64,000 bases of DNA from positions 434,001 to 498,000 of the forward strand of contig NZ_CP076642.1 in assembly GCF_019226825.1 (NCBI RefSeq), in the 5' to 3' direction. The notes under the pieces are model-generated. The model did not search any database. It was not told the DNA's origin and saw nothing but the letters and a program-made list of their open reading frames with translations. The DNA comes from Vibrio ostreae (GTDB lineage: Bacteria > Pseudomonadota > Gammaproteobacteria > Enterobacterales > Vibrionaceae). Shown one piece after another: positions 25,782 through 35,358 of this stretch. A program made the translations under genes and the position numbers. Position 1 is the stretch's first letter, and every line of letters begins with the position of its first letter.

Positions 25782-26906
25782 TCAGATTTTGTCTGTCACC
25801 GCCAGTGTGGCCGCCAGTACATCCTGCCCAAACAAAATACTGCGCTCCGGTGACCAGCCATACAGCGGATCCGGATGATTGCTGTTATCCTTAAACGGCA
25901 TTTCGATGGTGTAAGCCAGACAACCAAACTGCTCAGCCACCCAGTTGGATCCGACGGTCAGATTCGCTTTGCCTGGTTCATCTTTGTCGTAACCGACTTC
26001 GTCCTGAAACTCAGGCGTAATGGTCGATAATGCCTGCTTAAATGCCGCTTCCTTGGCTGCCAGTTCCGGGCTGTAGGAAGGAATCCCCTCAGAGCCGGCG
26101 ACAAAGTTATAAGGCAAAGCTTCATCACCATGGATATCGAGGAACATGTCCACACCCGTTTGCAGCATACGCTCACGCACCAGATAGACTTCCGGGCTTT
26201 TCTCCATTGAAGGCGACTGCCATTCACGGTTGAGGTTCACACCAACCGCATTGGTACGCAGGTGGCCACGAACCGAACCATCCGGGTTCATATTCGGTAC
26301 CACATACAACACCGCTTTTTCCAGTAATGCACGCGCGACAGTATCATTTTCATCCAGCAAGCGGTTGATCAAGCCTTCCATAAACCACTCGGCCATGGTT
26401 TCCCCCGGATGCTGGCGCGCGATCAGCCAAATTGCCTTTTTCTCCGGCTCCGCTTCACCAAACGTCAACAGACTCATATCGTGGCCGTCTAGGGTCTGGC
26501 CTAAGGTTTCCAGCTGGCAATGATGGGCGCTTTGTGCCATGTGCAGCAAGTCGAGATGACGATCGTAAGAGTAAGGCGCAAAGTAGGCAAAATAGACCGA
26601 AGAACGCTCCGGAATTAAGCTGAACGTCAGTGTATCACCATCAAATTCGGCCGGAACACGAAACCACTCTTCACGATCATAAGAAGCCACCACATCGTAA
26701 CCCTGCCACCCTTCCGGATAAGCAGACTTTGCCAAATCCAGCAGCTTAATGGTGTGCGACTGCTCCGCCTCGCTTTCAAGACGAAAATGGAACCACTGAT
26801 AAAATTCCGACATATTGTCATTCGGAATTTTCAGCTGTATGTCCTGCCTGTCGTCTGCTTTGACTACGTCAATGCTACCACTATCAAAGTTACTGAATAT
26901 TTTCAT
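25782..26906 (-). CDS. M14-family zinc carboxypeptidase
   Basis: A 374-residue metallocarboxypeptidase of the cytosolic (CCP-like) M14 branch. An N-terminal beta domain (~1-125) precedes the peptidase domain. The zinc ligands are HPGE (ARQHPGETMAEWF, ~165) and DIHGDEALPY (~258); the substrate-binding NLNREW and the catalytic glutamate in YTIEMPFKD are present. No signal peptide is seen. Bacterial homologues trim peptidoglycan peptides or protein C-termini; the substrate here is unknown. The start follows AAGGTGAG. Confidence 0.87.
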   Translation of the reverse strand: MKIFSNFDSGSIDVVKADDRQDIQLKIPNDNMSEFYQWFHFRLESEAEQSHTIKLLDLAKSAYPEGWQGYDVVASYDREEWFRVPAEFDGDTLTFSLIPERSSVYFAYFAPYSYDRHLDLLHMAQSAHHCQLETLGQTLDGHDMSLLTFGEAEPEKKAIWLIARQHPGETMAEWFMEGLINRLLDENDTVARALLEKAVLYVVPNMNPDGSVRGHLRTNAVGVNLNREWQSPSMEKSPEVYLVRERMLQTGVDMFLDIHGDEALPYNFVAGSEGIPSYSPELAAKEAAFKQALSTITPEFQDEVGYDKDEPGKANLTVGSNWVAEQFGCLAYTIEMPFKDNSNHPDPLYGWSPERSILFGQDVLAATLAVTDKI

Positions 26907-26975
26907 GATTTACTCACCTTATTCTTCTGAGTATGAATTTGCAGGCTAACACAATTTCATCGTCACTGCGCCCGT

Positions 26976-27704
26976 TTACGCGCTGACCGGAGTCAGAATC
27001 GCCTCGGATGCAAGGCAAATCGCATCATGACGCCACAGCTCTGTCTCTGCATTGAGCAGATTACCCTTATGATCATAGTGCTTACGTTCAATAACCAAAG
27101 CCGGTGTGCCGGCGGTGGCGCGTAATGCCAGCGCCACATCACCAAACAGCGCACTGGTAGTGACACGGTAACTGATTGAGTGGTACTCAAGGGCAAAGTG
27201 CTCACGCAAAACCAGGCTCATTGATTGAGCGAGATCGAAACGGAGTAAATTGGGGCACAGCTGAGGAGGAACGTAACTCGTCACATACGCGACCGGACGC
27301 TGCTCCAGATGAAGAAGGCGCTCAATACGATAGACATCAGCGAAAGGCGCCAGCGCCAGCAAACGTGTCGCCACCTTATCCGCCAGCATCGCTTTCGCGT
27401 TGATGATGGTCATATCGGGCTGACGATTTTGCGCTCGCGCTGCGGTGACGAAATCAACTGCCTGCGACGGATTGTAGCGCAGCGGGGGCGGAGAGATAAA
27501 CCAGCCGCGGCGATCTTCACGGTAGATTTGGCCTTCAGCTTCTAGCAAGGAAAGAGCCTCGCGCAAGGTTACGCGGGTGGTATTGAAGGATTCAGCCAGC
27601 TGGCGTTCAGGAGGAAGCTTCTGCCTTGGTAATAAGCTCCCGGCGTCAATCTGTTCTGCGATAGCCTCTTTGATTCTAACGTACTGCACTCTTGTCCTTA
27701 GCAT
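26976..27704 (-). CDS. GntR-family regulator with UTRA domain (PhnF/PhnR-like)
   Basis: A 242-residue repressor/activator. The winged helix (VQYVRIKEAIAEQI, LPPERQLAESFNTTRVTLREAL) is followed by a UTRA ligand domain (~90-240) with YRIERLLHLEQRPVAYVTSYV. It most resembles regulators of phosphonate use, but no phosphonate genes lie in the window. The frame is open 13 codons upstream to a GTG at 27743; I chose the ATG at 27704 because the helix-turn-helix then begins at the normal distance. No clear ribosome site supports either start. Confidence 0.8.
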   Translation of the reverse strand: MLRTRVQYVRIKEAIAEQIDAGSLLPRQKLPPERQLAESFNTTRVTLREALSLLEAEGQIYREDRRGWFISPPPLRYNPSQAVDFVTAARAQNRQPDMTIINAKAMLADKVATRLLALAPFADVYRIERLLHLEQRPVAYVTSYVPPQLCPNLLRFDLAQSMSLVLREHFALEYHSISYRVTTSALFGDVALALRATAGTPALVIERKHYDHKGNLLNAETELWRHDAICLASEAILTPVSA

Positions 27705-28134
27705 CCGGCGTTGGGGCGGAATTGATATCCAAATAGTACCCACAACTCACCCGCTTTGCACCCGCGCATCACTCACATTCAAACAGATGTGACGTTGTTT
27801 TCTTATTCTTTTGCTACGCAGTCCTATGGATATATTGGGGTGCTACACATATACGCGGGTGCTTCGCACATGACACCTCGTTGTTAGTTAATGGACATCC
27901 AGTAAAGCGCAGGTTGAACAACGGAAAAAGCGAAGTCATTCATTAGCACTTTCTGGCTACCCTTCCCCTTGATAGGCAGCCATACGCGACGAATCATCGA
28001 TACGTTTAGCGTGACCACCTCGACATTACTTACAAATACACACACTTTATAAGTATGAAATTGTGAGCATTTTGATTGCGTTTTTGTTACGTAGCCACTA
28101 ACTTAAATTCAGTCGAAATGAATTCGGCCTGTAT
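27705..28134. other. 430-bp gap between the GntR gene and rnk
   Basis: It is divergent promoter space. The 9-bp inverted pair GCACCCGCG (27758-27766) and CGCGGGTGC (27854-27862) is the only structure I see. No gene is apparent. Confidence 0.45.
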
Positions 28135-28166
28135 ACCGCCCTGACTGTTCAGGGCGGTGTTTGTTT
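28135..28166 (+). terminator. Terminator-like hairpin in the rnk leader
   Basis: ACCGCCCTGA-CTGT-TCAGGGCGGT (perfect 10-bp stem) is followed by GTTTGTTT. It ends 13 bp before the rnk start and just before its GGAG site. It could act as an attenuator or protect the end of an upstream RNA. Confidence 0.68.
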
Positions 28167-28179
28167 GTGGAGAAAATAA

Positions 28180-28587
28180 ATGTTACACACTCATTCAATC
28201 GTCGTTTCCACACTGGACATGGACCGCATCAGCTCACTGATGGACAAAATGCCCAAGCTGTCACCGGAACTATTAAGGCTGGAAGATGAACTGGATCGGG
28301 CAACGATCAAAGAACCTCAGGAAATACCGCCAGGCGTGGTCAGTATGAACTCAACCGTGCGCTTTAAATTTCAGGGGAAAGACGAAATCATGGAGAAACA
28401 CCTGGTTTATCCCCATGAAGTCAAAAGTAATGACGATATTTCCATCTTTGCACCGGTAGGCAGTGCCTTGCTGGGATTATCTGCCGGACAAACACTAAGC
28501 TGGCCTATGCCTGGTGGCAGTGAGAAAGTGATTGAAATTATTGAAGTGACTTATCAGCCGGAACGTGAAGGTCGCTATGATCTGTGA
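28180..28587 (+). CDS. rnk: Nucleoside diphosphate kinase regulator Rnk
   Basis: A 135-residue GreA-like protein. The short N-terminal coiled segment (ISSLMDKMPKLSPELLRLEDELDRA) and the C-terminal FKBP-like domain (GVVSMNSTVRFKF, PVGSALLGLSAGQTLSWPMPGG) match Rnk, which binds RNA polymerase in the secondary channel. The start at 28180 follows GGAGAAAATAA. A terminator-like hairpin directly precedes the ribosome site. Confidence 0.92.
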   Translation: MLHTHSIVVSTLDMDRISSLMDKMPKLSPELLRLEDELDRATIKEPQEIPPGVVSMNSTVRFKFQGKDEIMEKHLVYPHEVKSNDDISIFAPVGSALLGLSAGQTLSWPMPGGSEKVIEIIEVTYQPEREGRYDL

Positions 28588-28593
28588 TGTCTA

Positions 28594-28662
28594 AATTCAG
28601 GTATCTGTGATACCTGAATTCTGGTGCAAAAGCCGTTTTAAATGAACACCCCTTTGCACCAG
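28594..28662. terminator. Two tandem inverted repeats after rnk
   Basis: AATTCAGGTATC-TGT-GATACCTGAATT (28594-28620) is a perfect 12-bp stem without a T tract. It is followed directly by CTGGTGCAAA (28621-28630) paired with TTTGCACCAG (28653-28662). They separate the convergent rnk and yjjG genes and probably end both transcripts. Confidence 0.5.
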
Positions 28663-28671
28663 AAGAGCGTA

Positions 28672-29346
28672 TCAGGCCAGCAAAATGCTTTGCAGCTCAG
28701 CTAACGAACTCACCTCGTAATGGGCATCAATGCCGTGTGGTTTTTCAGCTTGATGGATATTCAGCCAACAAGTTTCCAGACCGGCATTCAGCCCCCCCAG
28801 AATATCTGAGTGCGGGTTATCTCCGACCATAAGTACCCGCGTTTTATCCGGATCCCCCATGACGGTTAGAGCATGATTAAAAATACCCGCATCCGGTTTC
28901 GCCACACCGACCTGCTCCGAAATCACCACGTGCTCGAAGTAATCCTTCATGCCCGTTCTGGTCAGGCGCACATCCTGCAGTTCGGTAAAACCATTGGTAA
29001 TGATGCCGAGTTTCGCTTTGCCCTGCAGAGCCTGCATCAGTTCACGTGCGCCGGGTAACAAAGTACAGATGTCTGCCATCGCCTCAAGAAAAGCGCTGTT
29101 GAGCTCGGCCGTTGTGGTGCCAATTTTTTCCGCCCAGGATTGAAAGCGAATGTGTTTCAGCTCAGCTGCTGTGATCACACCATTTTGATAATCCACCCAC
29201 AGTGGCTTATTCACTTGCTGATAATGCTGGTAATCCTGCTCGCTAAAGTCTAATCCCTTACGCGAGAACATAAGCTGCATCCCTTTAAAAGCATCGAAAT
29301 GAAACAGGGTGTCGTCAGCGTCGAATAAGATCCAATCGTATTTCAT
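28672..29346 (-). CDS. yjjG: Pyrimidine 5'-nucleotidase YjjG (HAD family)
   Basis: A 224-residue HAD phosphatase that dephosphorylates pyrimidine nucleotides, including mutagenic ones. The nucleophile motif is [12 protein letters not shown] (~6-17). [21 protein letters not shown] and the acidic [13 protein letters not shown] complete the active site and follow E. coli YjjG closely. The open frame extends 86 codons upstream without support. ATGs lie at 29352 and 29346; the GAGGAG site overlaps the first and is well spaced for the second. Confidence 0.93.
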   Translation of the reverse strand: MKYDWILFDADDTLFHFDAFKGMQLMFSRKGLDFSEQDYQHYQQVNKPLWVDYQNGVITAAELKHIRFQSWAEKIGTTTAELNSAFLEAMADICTLLPGARELMQALQGKAKLGIITNGFTELQDVRLTRTGMKDYFEHVVISEQVGVAKPDAGIFNHALTVMGDPDKTRVLMVGDNPHSDILGGLNAGLETCWLNIHQAEKPHGIDAHYEVSSLAELQSILLA

Positions 29347-29443
29347 TTTCATCTCCTCAAATCGCGCAAACAGTCTAGATTGTTTTCCATGAGATGTTAA
29401 TCTAGTAGGTAGGAAACTTTTTGTTAAATATATCTCAACAATT

Positions 29444-30361
29444 ATGGATAATACCTTTTCTGCAATCCCGGTCTTCGTGGCAGTAATTGAATGCGGTAAC
29501 TTTTCGCTGGCCGCAGAGCGGCTGGGTATCACTAAGTCTGCCGTCAGCAAACGGATCACCCAACTGGAAGATGAACTGGGGCTGCGCCTGCTCAACCGCA
29601 CCACACGTAAGCTTAGCCTGACCGAAGCGGGCGAACGTTATTATTATCACGTGTCTCAGGCGATGACACACGCCCGGCAGGGCAGTGATGCAGTCAGTGA
29701 ACTGCAGGGCGAGCCGCGCGGCAAGTTAAAAATTACTGCACCGATGTCATTTGGTGTTCTGCACATCGCCCCGATTATCAGTGAATTTCTTGAGCGCTAC
29801 CCTTACGTGGAAGTCGATTTACAACTGGAAGATCAGATGGTCGATCTTATTCAGGGCGGCTTTGACCTTGCGATTCGTATTGGCCACCTGCCCACCTCAA
29901 ATTTAATCGCTAAACGACTGGTGCGTTGTCGCAGCATACTGTGTAGCTCGCCGGGTTATCTGCAGCTTCATCAGCCGCCACAAAAACCTCAGGACCTCAT
30001 CCACCATAATTGTCTGGTTTACTCGTATTTCCGTGGCGGCAGTGAGTGGACGTTCAGCCAGAACGGCGCGGATTTTAAAGTCATCCCCAAGGGTAACCTG
30101 ACCGTGAATAACAGTGAAGCCATACGCCGCGCCCTGCTTGACGGTTTAGGCATCGGCCAATTACCGACGTTCCTGGTCAGCAAAGATATTATCGCCGGTC
30201 GCCTGAAGCCTGTGATGCAAGAATTCAGCTTGCCTGAACATGCCATCTACGCGGTTTTCCCTGAGCGTAAACACCTGCCGCTCAAGGTGCGCGCTTTCAT
30301 GGATTTCGTCAGTGACAAACTCGGCGCCGATGTCCCTTACTGGGATCAGGACATTTTCTAA
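29444..30361 (+). CDS. LysR-family transcriptional regulator
   Basis: A 305-residue regulator. The N-terminal winged helix ([27 protein letters not shown]) is followed by a substrate-binding domain of the CrgA/PA3398-like group ([31 protein letters not shown]). It is divergent from yjjG with about 97 bp between them. No clear ribosome site precedes the ATG. The target is not evident; elbB follows 345 bp downstream and is a candidate only by position. Confidence 0.87.
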   Translation: MDNTFSAIPVFVAVIECGNFSLAAERLGITKSAVSKRITQLEDELGLRLLNRTTRKLSLTEAGERYYYHVSQAMTHARQGSDAVSELQGEPRGKLKITAPMSFGVLHIAPIISEFLERYPYVEVDLQLEDQMVDLIQGGFDLAIRIGHLPTSNLIAKRLVRCRSILCSSPGYLQLHQPPQKPQDLIHHNCLVYSYFRGGSEWTFSQNGADFKVIPKGNLTVNNSEAIRRALLDGLGIGQLPTFLVSKDIIAGRLKPVMQEFSLPEHAIYAVFPERKHLPLKVRAFMDFVSDKLGADVPYWDQDIF

Positions 30362-30705
30362 AACGACAACGATTATCTTAGACGGCAACTTTGTTTGATA
30401 AAACAACCATTAGCTTTTTTAAACAACCATTAGCTTCTTATATAACAGCAACTAGCACCGTAGCGGTCACTGTTTTAGCACGCTTCACATCAAAGATAAA
30501 ATTCGCCACAATGATTATTAATCCGCAATGTTGAATAGCGATCCGTGATTAATGAACAATCATTCACGAGATTGAGCAAAAATCCCCCGCTATCAGTGAC
30601 AACATAATGAAAGCCTTAAACTAAACTTAAAAGCGGATCGCAAAAATGTTGACGTCCCAGCTTAGTGCAAGCATGTTTTGCCCGAACAGATAAAGGAATG
30701 GATCG
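30362..30705. repeat. 344-bp gap with a 20-bp tandem repeat
   Basis: AAACAACCATTAGCTTTTTT (30401-30420) is followed directly by a near-identical copy (30421-30440, differing near its end). The rest should hold the elbB promoter. No gene is seen. Confidence 0.6.
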
Positions 30706-31356
30706 ATGAAAAAAGTAGCCGTGATATTAAGTGGATGTGGTGTGTTTGATGGAGCCGAGATTCATGAATCCGTGCTGACACTGCATGCCATCGAACGCCA
30801 CGGTGCCAGTTGGCACTGTTTTGCGCCCAATATTGAGCAAATGCATGTTATCAACCATCTGACGGGTGAAGAGATGGCAGAGACACGCAACGTGCTGGTG
30901 GAATCAGCGCGTATCGCGCGCGGAAAAATCGAGGATGTGGCCAAGCTTAAAGTTGAAGAGTTCGACGCCTTGCTCATACCCGGTGGGTTCGGCGCAGCAA
31001 AAAATCTGACCGACTTTGCCGTGCATGGCTCGGAATGCAGTATCAATACCCATGTTGCCACCGCCTGTCGCGCTTTTGCCCAGGCAGGTAAACCGGCCGC
31101 CTATCTGTGTATTGCACCCACCATCATCCCGATGATTTACGAACACGGTGTCGAAGGCACTATAGGTAACGATCCGGACACCGCTGTCGCATTTCGTAAG
31201 ATGGGCGGCGAGCATGTCTCCTGTCCGGTGGATGATTTTGTGTTCGATCAAAAGCACAACGTACTATCGACCCCGGCTTATATGCTGGCCGAAAATATTT
31301 CTCAGGCCGCTTCCGGTATCGATCGTCTGGTCGAAGAGCTGATTAAACTGGCCTGA
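30706..31356 (+). CDS. elbB: Glyoxalase ElbB (DJ-1/PfpI superfamily)
   Basis: A 216-residue DJ-1/PfpI-fold protein. It starts KVAVILSGCGVFDGAEIHE, typical of ElbB, with the acidic glutamate at IHES and the cysteine in THVATACRAFAQAGK; the nucleophile elbow is PAAYLCIAPTI. E. coli ElbB has glyoxalase activity and was linked genetically to isoprenoid output. The start follows AAAGGAATGGATCG. It is monocistronic. Confidence 0.92.
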   Translation: MKKVAVILSGCGVFDGAEIHESVLTLHAIERHGASWHCFAPNIEQMHVINHLTGEEMAETRNVLVESARIARGKIEDVAKLKVEEFDALLIPGGFGAAKNLTDFAVHGSECSINTHVATACRAFAQAGKPAAYLCIAPTIIPMIYEHGVEGTIGNDPDTAVAFRKMGGEHVSCPVDDFVFDQKHNVLSTPAYMLAENISQAASGIDRLVEELIKLA

Positions 31357-31475
31357 ACCATTGAACCCGGTAATACCCTCCGCTATCTATCTGGTGCCGG
31401 GTTGCCGGGTTGAAATTTTTTCCGTCTTCGACTGTTCTTATTGAGTATCCGTTCAATACATGAGTAAGAACTGTC

Positions 31476-32606
31476 ATGAAACGTATTACGATAAGTTTAC
31501 TAGCTTTACTGGTCGCGCTACCTGTAGGCCTGTCCTTTTTCAGTCAGGCATCCAATCATTCCTCTGCCTCTCACGCAGAACATGAGCAAGTGGCAACCCT
31601 CGCTGGGGGCTGCTTCTGGTGTACCGAGTCCGATATGGAGAAACTGGACGGCGTGATTGATGTTGTATCCGGTTATTCAGGCGGGACGGTAGATAATCCC
31701 ACTTACAAACAGGTCTCTTCCGGCACCACGGGGCACATCGAATCGATTCAGGTCACCTACGACAGTGACAAACTGAGCTATGAGCAGGTTCTGGACCACT
31801 TCTTGCGCCATATTGATCCGACCGATGACGGTGGTTCTTTTGTTGACCGTGGTAATCAGTACCGCCCGGCTATTTTCTATCACGATACGCAGCAAAAGCA
31901 GGTTGCTGAACGCTTTATGCAGGAGATTGACCAGGCAGGTATTTTCCACAAGCCATTGAAAACCGAATTAATTGCATTCAAAAAATTCTGGCCGGCCGAA
32001 GAGTATCATCAGGATTACTACAAAAAGAGTTCGCTGCGTTATAAATACTATCGCTACGCTTCAGGCCGGGACCAATACTTAGACCAGATCTTCGGCGATG
32101 ACCGTGAAGATAACCCGAAAACACTGCGTCAGTTGATTGATGAAAAACGGGCCATTAGTGAAGTTAAGGTGTATACACGGCCGTCTGAGGACCAAATCCG
32201 CGCTAAACTGACTGACTTGCAATACCGGGTTACTCAGGAAGATGCCACCGAGCGGGCATTCAACAACGAGTACTGGGACAATAAAGCAGAGGGGATCTAT
32301 GTCGATATTGTCTCCGGTGAACCACTGTTTTCCTCAACAGATAAATATAAATCCGGAACGGGCTGGCCGAGTTTTACCCAGCCCATTGATCCGGCTTATA
32401 TCGTTACCAAGTCAGATAACACTCTGTTTTACACCCGAACCGAGGTACGCAGCCGCTTTGGCCGTTCGCATTTAGGCCACGTATTTGAAGATGGCCCGGC
32501 ACCGACCGGTTTACGCTACTGCATGAATTCTGCTGCGATGCGTTTTGTACCGAAAGAAGAGATGCAAGCACAAGGCTATGGTGCCTACCTGAAACTGTTC
32601 CAATAA
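31476..32606 (+). CDS. msrAB: Secreted bifunctional peptide methionine sulfoxide reductase MsrA/MsrB
   Basis: A 376-residue repair enzyme. A signal peptide (residues ~1-25, ending FFSQAS) directs it to the periplasm. MsrA occupies ~40-195 with the catalytic [10 protein letters not shown] and reduces S-sulfoxides. MsrB follows (~225-370) with [20 protein letters not shown] and catalytic [11 protein letters not shown] and reduces R-sulfoxides. The CxxC pairs that bind structural zinc in many MsrBs are missing ([10 protein letters not shown]), as in the zinc-free class. Electrons would need a periplasmic thioredoxin-like donor. Confidence 0.94.
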   Translation: MKRITISLLALLVALPVGLSFFSQASNHSSASHAEHEQVATLAGGCFWCTESDMEKLDGVIDVVSGYSGGTVDNPTYKQVSSGTTGHIESIQVTYDSDKLSYEQVLDHFLRHIDPTDDGGSFVDRGNQYRPAIFYHDTQQKQVAERFMQEIDQAGIFHKPLKTELIAFKKFWPAEEYHQDYYKKSSLRYKYYRYASGRDQYLDQIFGDDREDNPKTLRQLIDEKRAISEVKVYTRPSEDQIRAKLTDLQYRVTQEDATERAFNNEYWDNKAEGIYVDIVSGEPLFSSTDKYKSGTGWPSFTQPIDPAYIVTKSDNTLFYTRTEVRSRFGRSHLGHVFEDGPAPTGLRYCMNSAAMRFVPKEEMQAQGYGAYLKLFQ

Positions 32607-32636
32607 CCCGGTTTCTCGCCAACTGTACGCCGCACA

Positions 32637-33725
32637 TTATCGTTGCGGCGTAAAACTTTTCACCAATGCGGCACGCTCATAGCGATCGGCACGATCACGA
32701 GTCTGGCTCGGGGTCTCGCCAAACAGCAGCTTGTAGTATTGGTTAAAGGTCCCGAGATGATAAAAGCCATACTGTAACGCCAGTTCACTGATGGTTTTTT
32801 CCTGATCAGTGACGATCAACGCCCGGCGCACCGCATTGAGCCTGCATTCACGTAAAAAGGCGATCGGGCTGACTCCAAGCTCCTGCTCAAAACAGTATTG
32901 CAGGGTGCGCTGGCTAACGCAGGCTATCGAGGCCATTTCCGCCACACTCATCGGATAATCACCATTATTATCGAGGTGACGGTACAAACGTAACAGAGCC
33001 TGACGACGGGTGGCGTAACTGCGCGACTCATTGTGTTCACTGACCGCAAACTGCCCTAATCTGTCAATCACTGCACTGACCAGCACTTGCTGCAGTGCTG
33101 CCTGACTGTGTGACGACTGACCTTGCGACAATTGTCCAGACCGCGATTGTCCAGACGGCGATTGACCAGAAGAGAAGTGCAGCAAGCGTTTCCCCAACAC
33201 CGACTCCGTATCCAGCACCTGCCGGATCAGTTCCACCAGCGACCAGCAGCCATGTTGCGGATTGAGGTTTTTCAGTAAAGATATCGACTCCCACTGCTGC
33301 TTGTCATCACACTGGATATTTTCCAGCAACAGGTCACGATCAATCACCACACCAAAAATATGAAAATTATCCGGGGTCGCCAGGTCAAAGTGCTGCTGTG
33401 CCGGACGAATCATCAATTGGTGCGGCGCTGCCTGCAAACCATTCACTTTCGGGCGTTGCGCGTCCATCGAAAAACCAATCCAAATGGCGTTCGGATTGAC
33501 ACTGCACTCCTGATGCACAGTATGACTGGTGAATTCCTCAAACAAGTGCAGGCCGGGCAGCTTAATCTCATCCAGATAGCCATGAAATTGCCCTGCACCA
33601 TGTTGATTATACTTCTGTTCCCAGGCGTTGAGGCTTTGCGCTTGTTGGTTCACATCAAAGCTGTACTGCTTGCACCTTATTGGTGCGCATGAATTCCCTT
33701 CATGTGGCAATTGAATCAAATTCAT
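32637..33725 (-). CDS. AraC-family regulator, likely activator of ethanolamine genes (EutR-like)
   Basis: A 362-residue regulator with an N-terminal ligand-sensing half and a C-terminal double helix-turn-helix (MSVAEMASIACVSQRTLQYCF and ISELALQYGFYHLGTFNQYYK). The latter closely resembles EutR, which senses ethanolamine with adenosylcobalamin. It faces eutB divergently, 229 bp apart. A linker of SGQS/SQGQS repeats (~195-215) joins the halves, encoded by 15-bp tandem repeats. The ATG at 33725 fits the AAGAGAG site; a GTG two codons upstream is less likely. Confidence 0.85.
   Translation of the reverse strand: MNLIQLPHEGNSCAPIRCKQYSFDVNQQAQSLNAWEQKYNQHGAGQFHGYLDEIKLPGLHLFEEFTSHTVHQECSVNPNAIWIGFSMDAQRPKVNGLQAAPHQLMIRPAQQHFDLATPDNFHIFGVVIDRDLLLENIQCDDKQQWESISLLKNLNPQHGCWSLVELIRQVLDTESVLGKRLLHFSSGQSPSGQSRSGQLSQGQSSHSQAALQQVLVSAVIDRLGQFAVSEHNESRSYATRRQALLRLYRHLDNNGDYPMSVAEMASIACVSQRTLQYCFEQELGVSPIAFLRECRLNAVRRALIVTDQEKTISELALQYGFYHLGTFNQYYKLLFGETPSQTRDRADRYERAALVKSFTPQR
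33131..33175. repeat. Three 15-bp tandem repeats inside the AraC-family gene
   Basis: Units at 33131, 33146 and 33161 share ATTGNCCAGA and encode SGQS-type linker residues. Being in frame (15 bp), copy changes would lengthen or shorten the interdomain linker by five residues without breaking the gene. Confidence 0.8.
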
Positions 33726-33954
33726 TTTCACTCTCTTGCACCAGCTTTAGGCACGTAAAAATATATCTCATTGTTTTTATTGATAATTCTAACTTTGCGC
33801 ATTGACGTCATGTTACCGGAACACAATTCGCACTATTTCTCTCAGTTCAATTTGCAATGTTCGGACCGCAGCGAAACAGATCGCAGCAAACAGGAATCTC
33901 CCCGGCTGCTATCCATCCGCTACCGTGCCCCGAAACCAAAAGCTGAGAGGTTTT

Positions 33955-35358
33955 ATGAGTTCACGCTACCGTTACCAGATAGGCACCCAGACCTATCAGT
34001 TTGCTTCTCTGAAAGAAGTGATGGCCAAAGCGTCACCGATGCGCTCCGGCGATCAGCTGGCCGGCGTGGCAGCGACATCCGCCGAAGAGCGCGTCGTGGC
34101 GCAAATGGTGCTGGCTGACCTGCCACTGAAAACCTTTTTAAATGAAACGCTCATCCCGTATGAAAGCGATGAAATTACCCGCCTGATTATTGATGAACAT
34201 GATGCTCAGGCATTTCTGGAAATCGCGCACCTGACGGTGGGTGATTTTCGTAACTGGCTGCTGCTGGAAACCACGACCCATCTCGAACTGACTCGCGTCA
34301 GCCCGGGCATTACTCCGGAAATGGCGGCGGCGGTGAGCAAAATCATGCGTAATCAGGATCTGATTCTGGTGGCTAAAAAATGTCGCGTCACGACCGCGTT
34401 TCGCAACACGATTGGTTTGCCGGGCCGCTTATCAACCCGCTTACAGCCGAATCATCCGACCGATGATATGAGCGGCATTGCGGCCTCTATTTTTGATGGC
34501 CTGATGTACGGCAACGGCGATGCTGTGATTGGTATCAACCCGGCGACCGACAGTGTCAGTCAGGCGGTCAAACTGATGAAACTGATGGACGAAGTGATTC
34601 AGCACTATGAAATCCCGACCCAGTCATGCGTGCTGACCCACGTCACCAATACCGTTGAAGCGATCGAACAAGGCGCCCCGGTTGATCTGGTGTTCCAGTC
34701 GATAGGCGGCACAGAAGCGACCAACCAGGGCTTTGGCGTCAACATCAACGTACTGGCGGAAGCGTACGATGCCGCACTGAGCCTGAAACGCGGTACGGTC
34801 GGTGACAACGTGATGTACTTTGAAACCGGTCAGGGCAGCGCCCTGTCTGCCAACGGCCATCACGACGTCGACCAGCAAACCTGTGAAGTGCGCGCCTACG
34901 CCCTGGCACGTAAGTTCAAACCGCTGCTGGTCAATACCGTGGTCGGCTTTATCGGCCCCGAGTATCTGTTTGACGGTAAGCAGATCATCCGCGCCGGTCT
35001 GGAAGACCACTTTTGCGCCAAGCTGCTTGGCCTGCCGATGGGCTGTGACATCTGCTACACCAACCATGCTTACGCCGATCAGAATGATATGGATAACCTG
35101 CTCACCCTGCTTGGTGTGGCAGAATGCTCTTTTATCATGGGAATCCCCGGCTCTGACGACATCATGCTCAATTATCAGACCACCTCTTTCCATGATGCAC
35201 TCTACGCGCGTCAGGTACTCGGCTCGCGCCCAGCGCCGGAATTTGAAGCCTGGCTGCAAAAAATGCAAATCTTCAATCAACAGCAGGGTAAACAGCTGTC
35301 AGACGAGATCTCTCCGCACTTCATCCAGCCGCTGGGCTTAATCAAGGAGGCCGTATGA
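33955..35358 (+). CDS. eutB: Ethanolamine ammonia-lyase large subunit EutB
   Basis: A 467-residue adenosylcobalamin-dependent lyase subunit that, with EutC, splits ethanolamine into acetaldehyde and ammonia. Active-site regions GLPGRLSTRLQPNHPTDDM, DLVFQSIGGTEATNQGFG, YFETGQGSALSANGHHDVDQQ and MGIPGSDDIMLNYQTTSFHD are all present. The open frame runs 51 codons upstream, but the ATG at 33955 with GAGAGG upstream gives the family N-terminus. eutC overlaps by four bases. Confidence 0.97.
   Translation: MSSRYRYQIGTQTYQFASLKEVMAKASPMRSGDQLAGVAATSAEERVVAQMVLADLPLKTFLNETLIPYESDEITRLIIDEHDAQAFLEIAHLTVGDFRNWLLLETTTHLELTRVSPGITPEMAAAVSKIMRNQDLILVAKKCRVTTAFRNTIGLPGRLSTRLQPNHPTDDMSGIAASIFDGLMYGNGDAVIGINPATDSVSQAVKLMKLMDEVIQHYEIPTQSCVLTHVTNTVEAIEQGAPVDLVFQSIGGTEATNQGFGVNINVLAEAYDAALSLKRGTVGDNVMYFETGQGSALSANGHHDVDQQTCEVRAYALARKFKPLLVNTVVGFIGPEYLFDGKQIIRAGLEDHFCAKLLGLPMGCDICYTNHAYADQNDMDNLLTLLGVAECSFIMGIPGSDDIMLNYQTTSFHDALYARQVLGSRPAPEFEAWLQKMQIFNQQQGKQLSDEISPHFIQPLGLIKEAV

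Noticed and set aside
27758..27862. 9-bp inverted pair GCACCCGCG/CGCGGGTGC as an operator
   Set aside because: The 87-bp separation and lack of further copies make chance pairing as likely as function.
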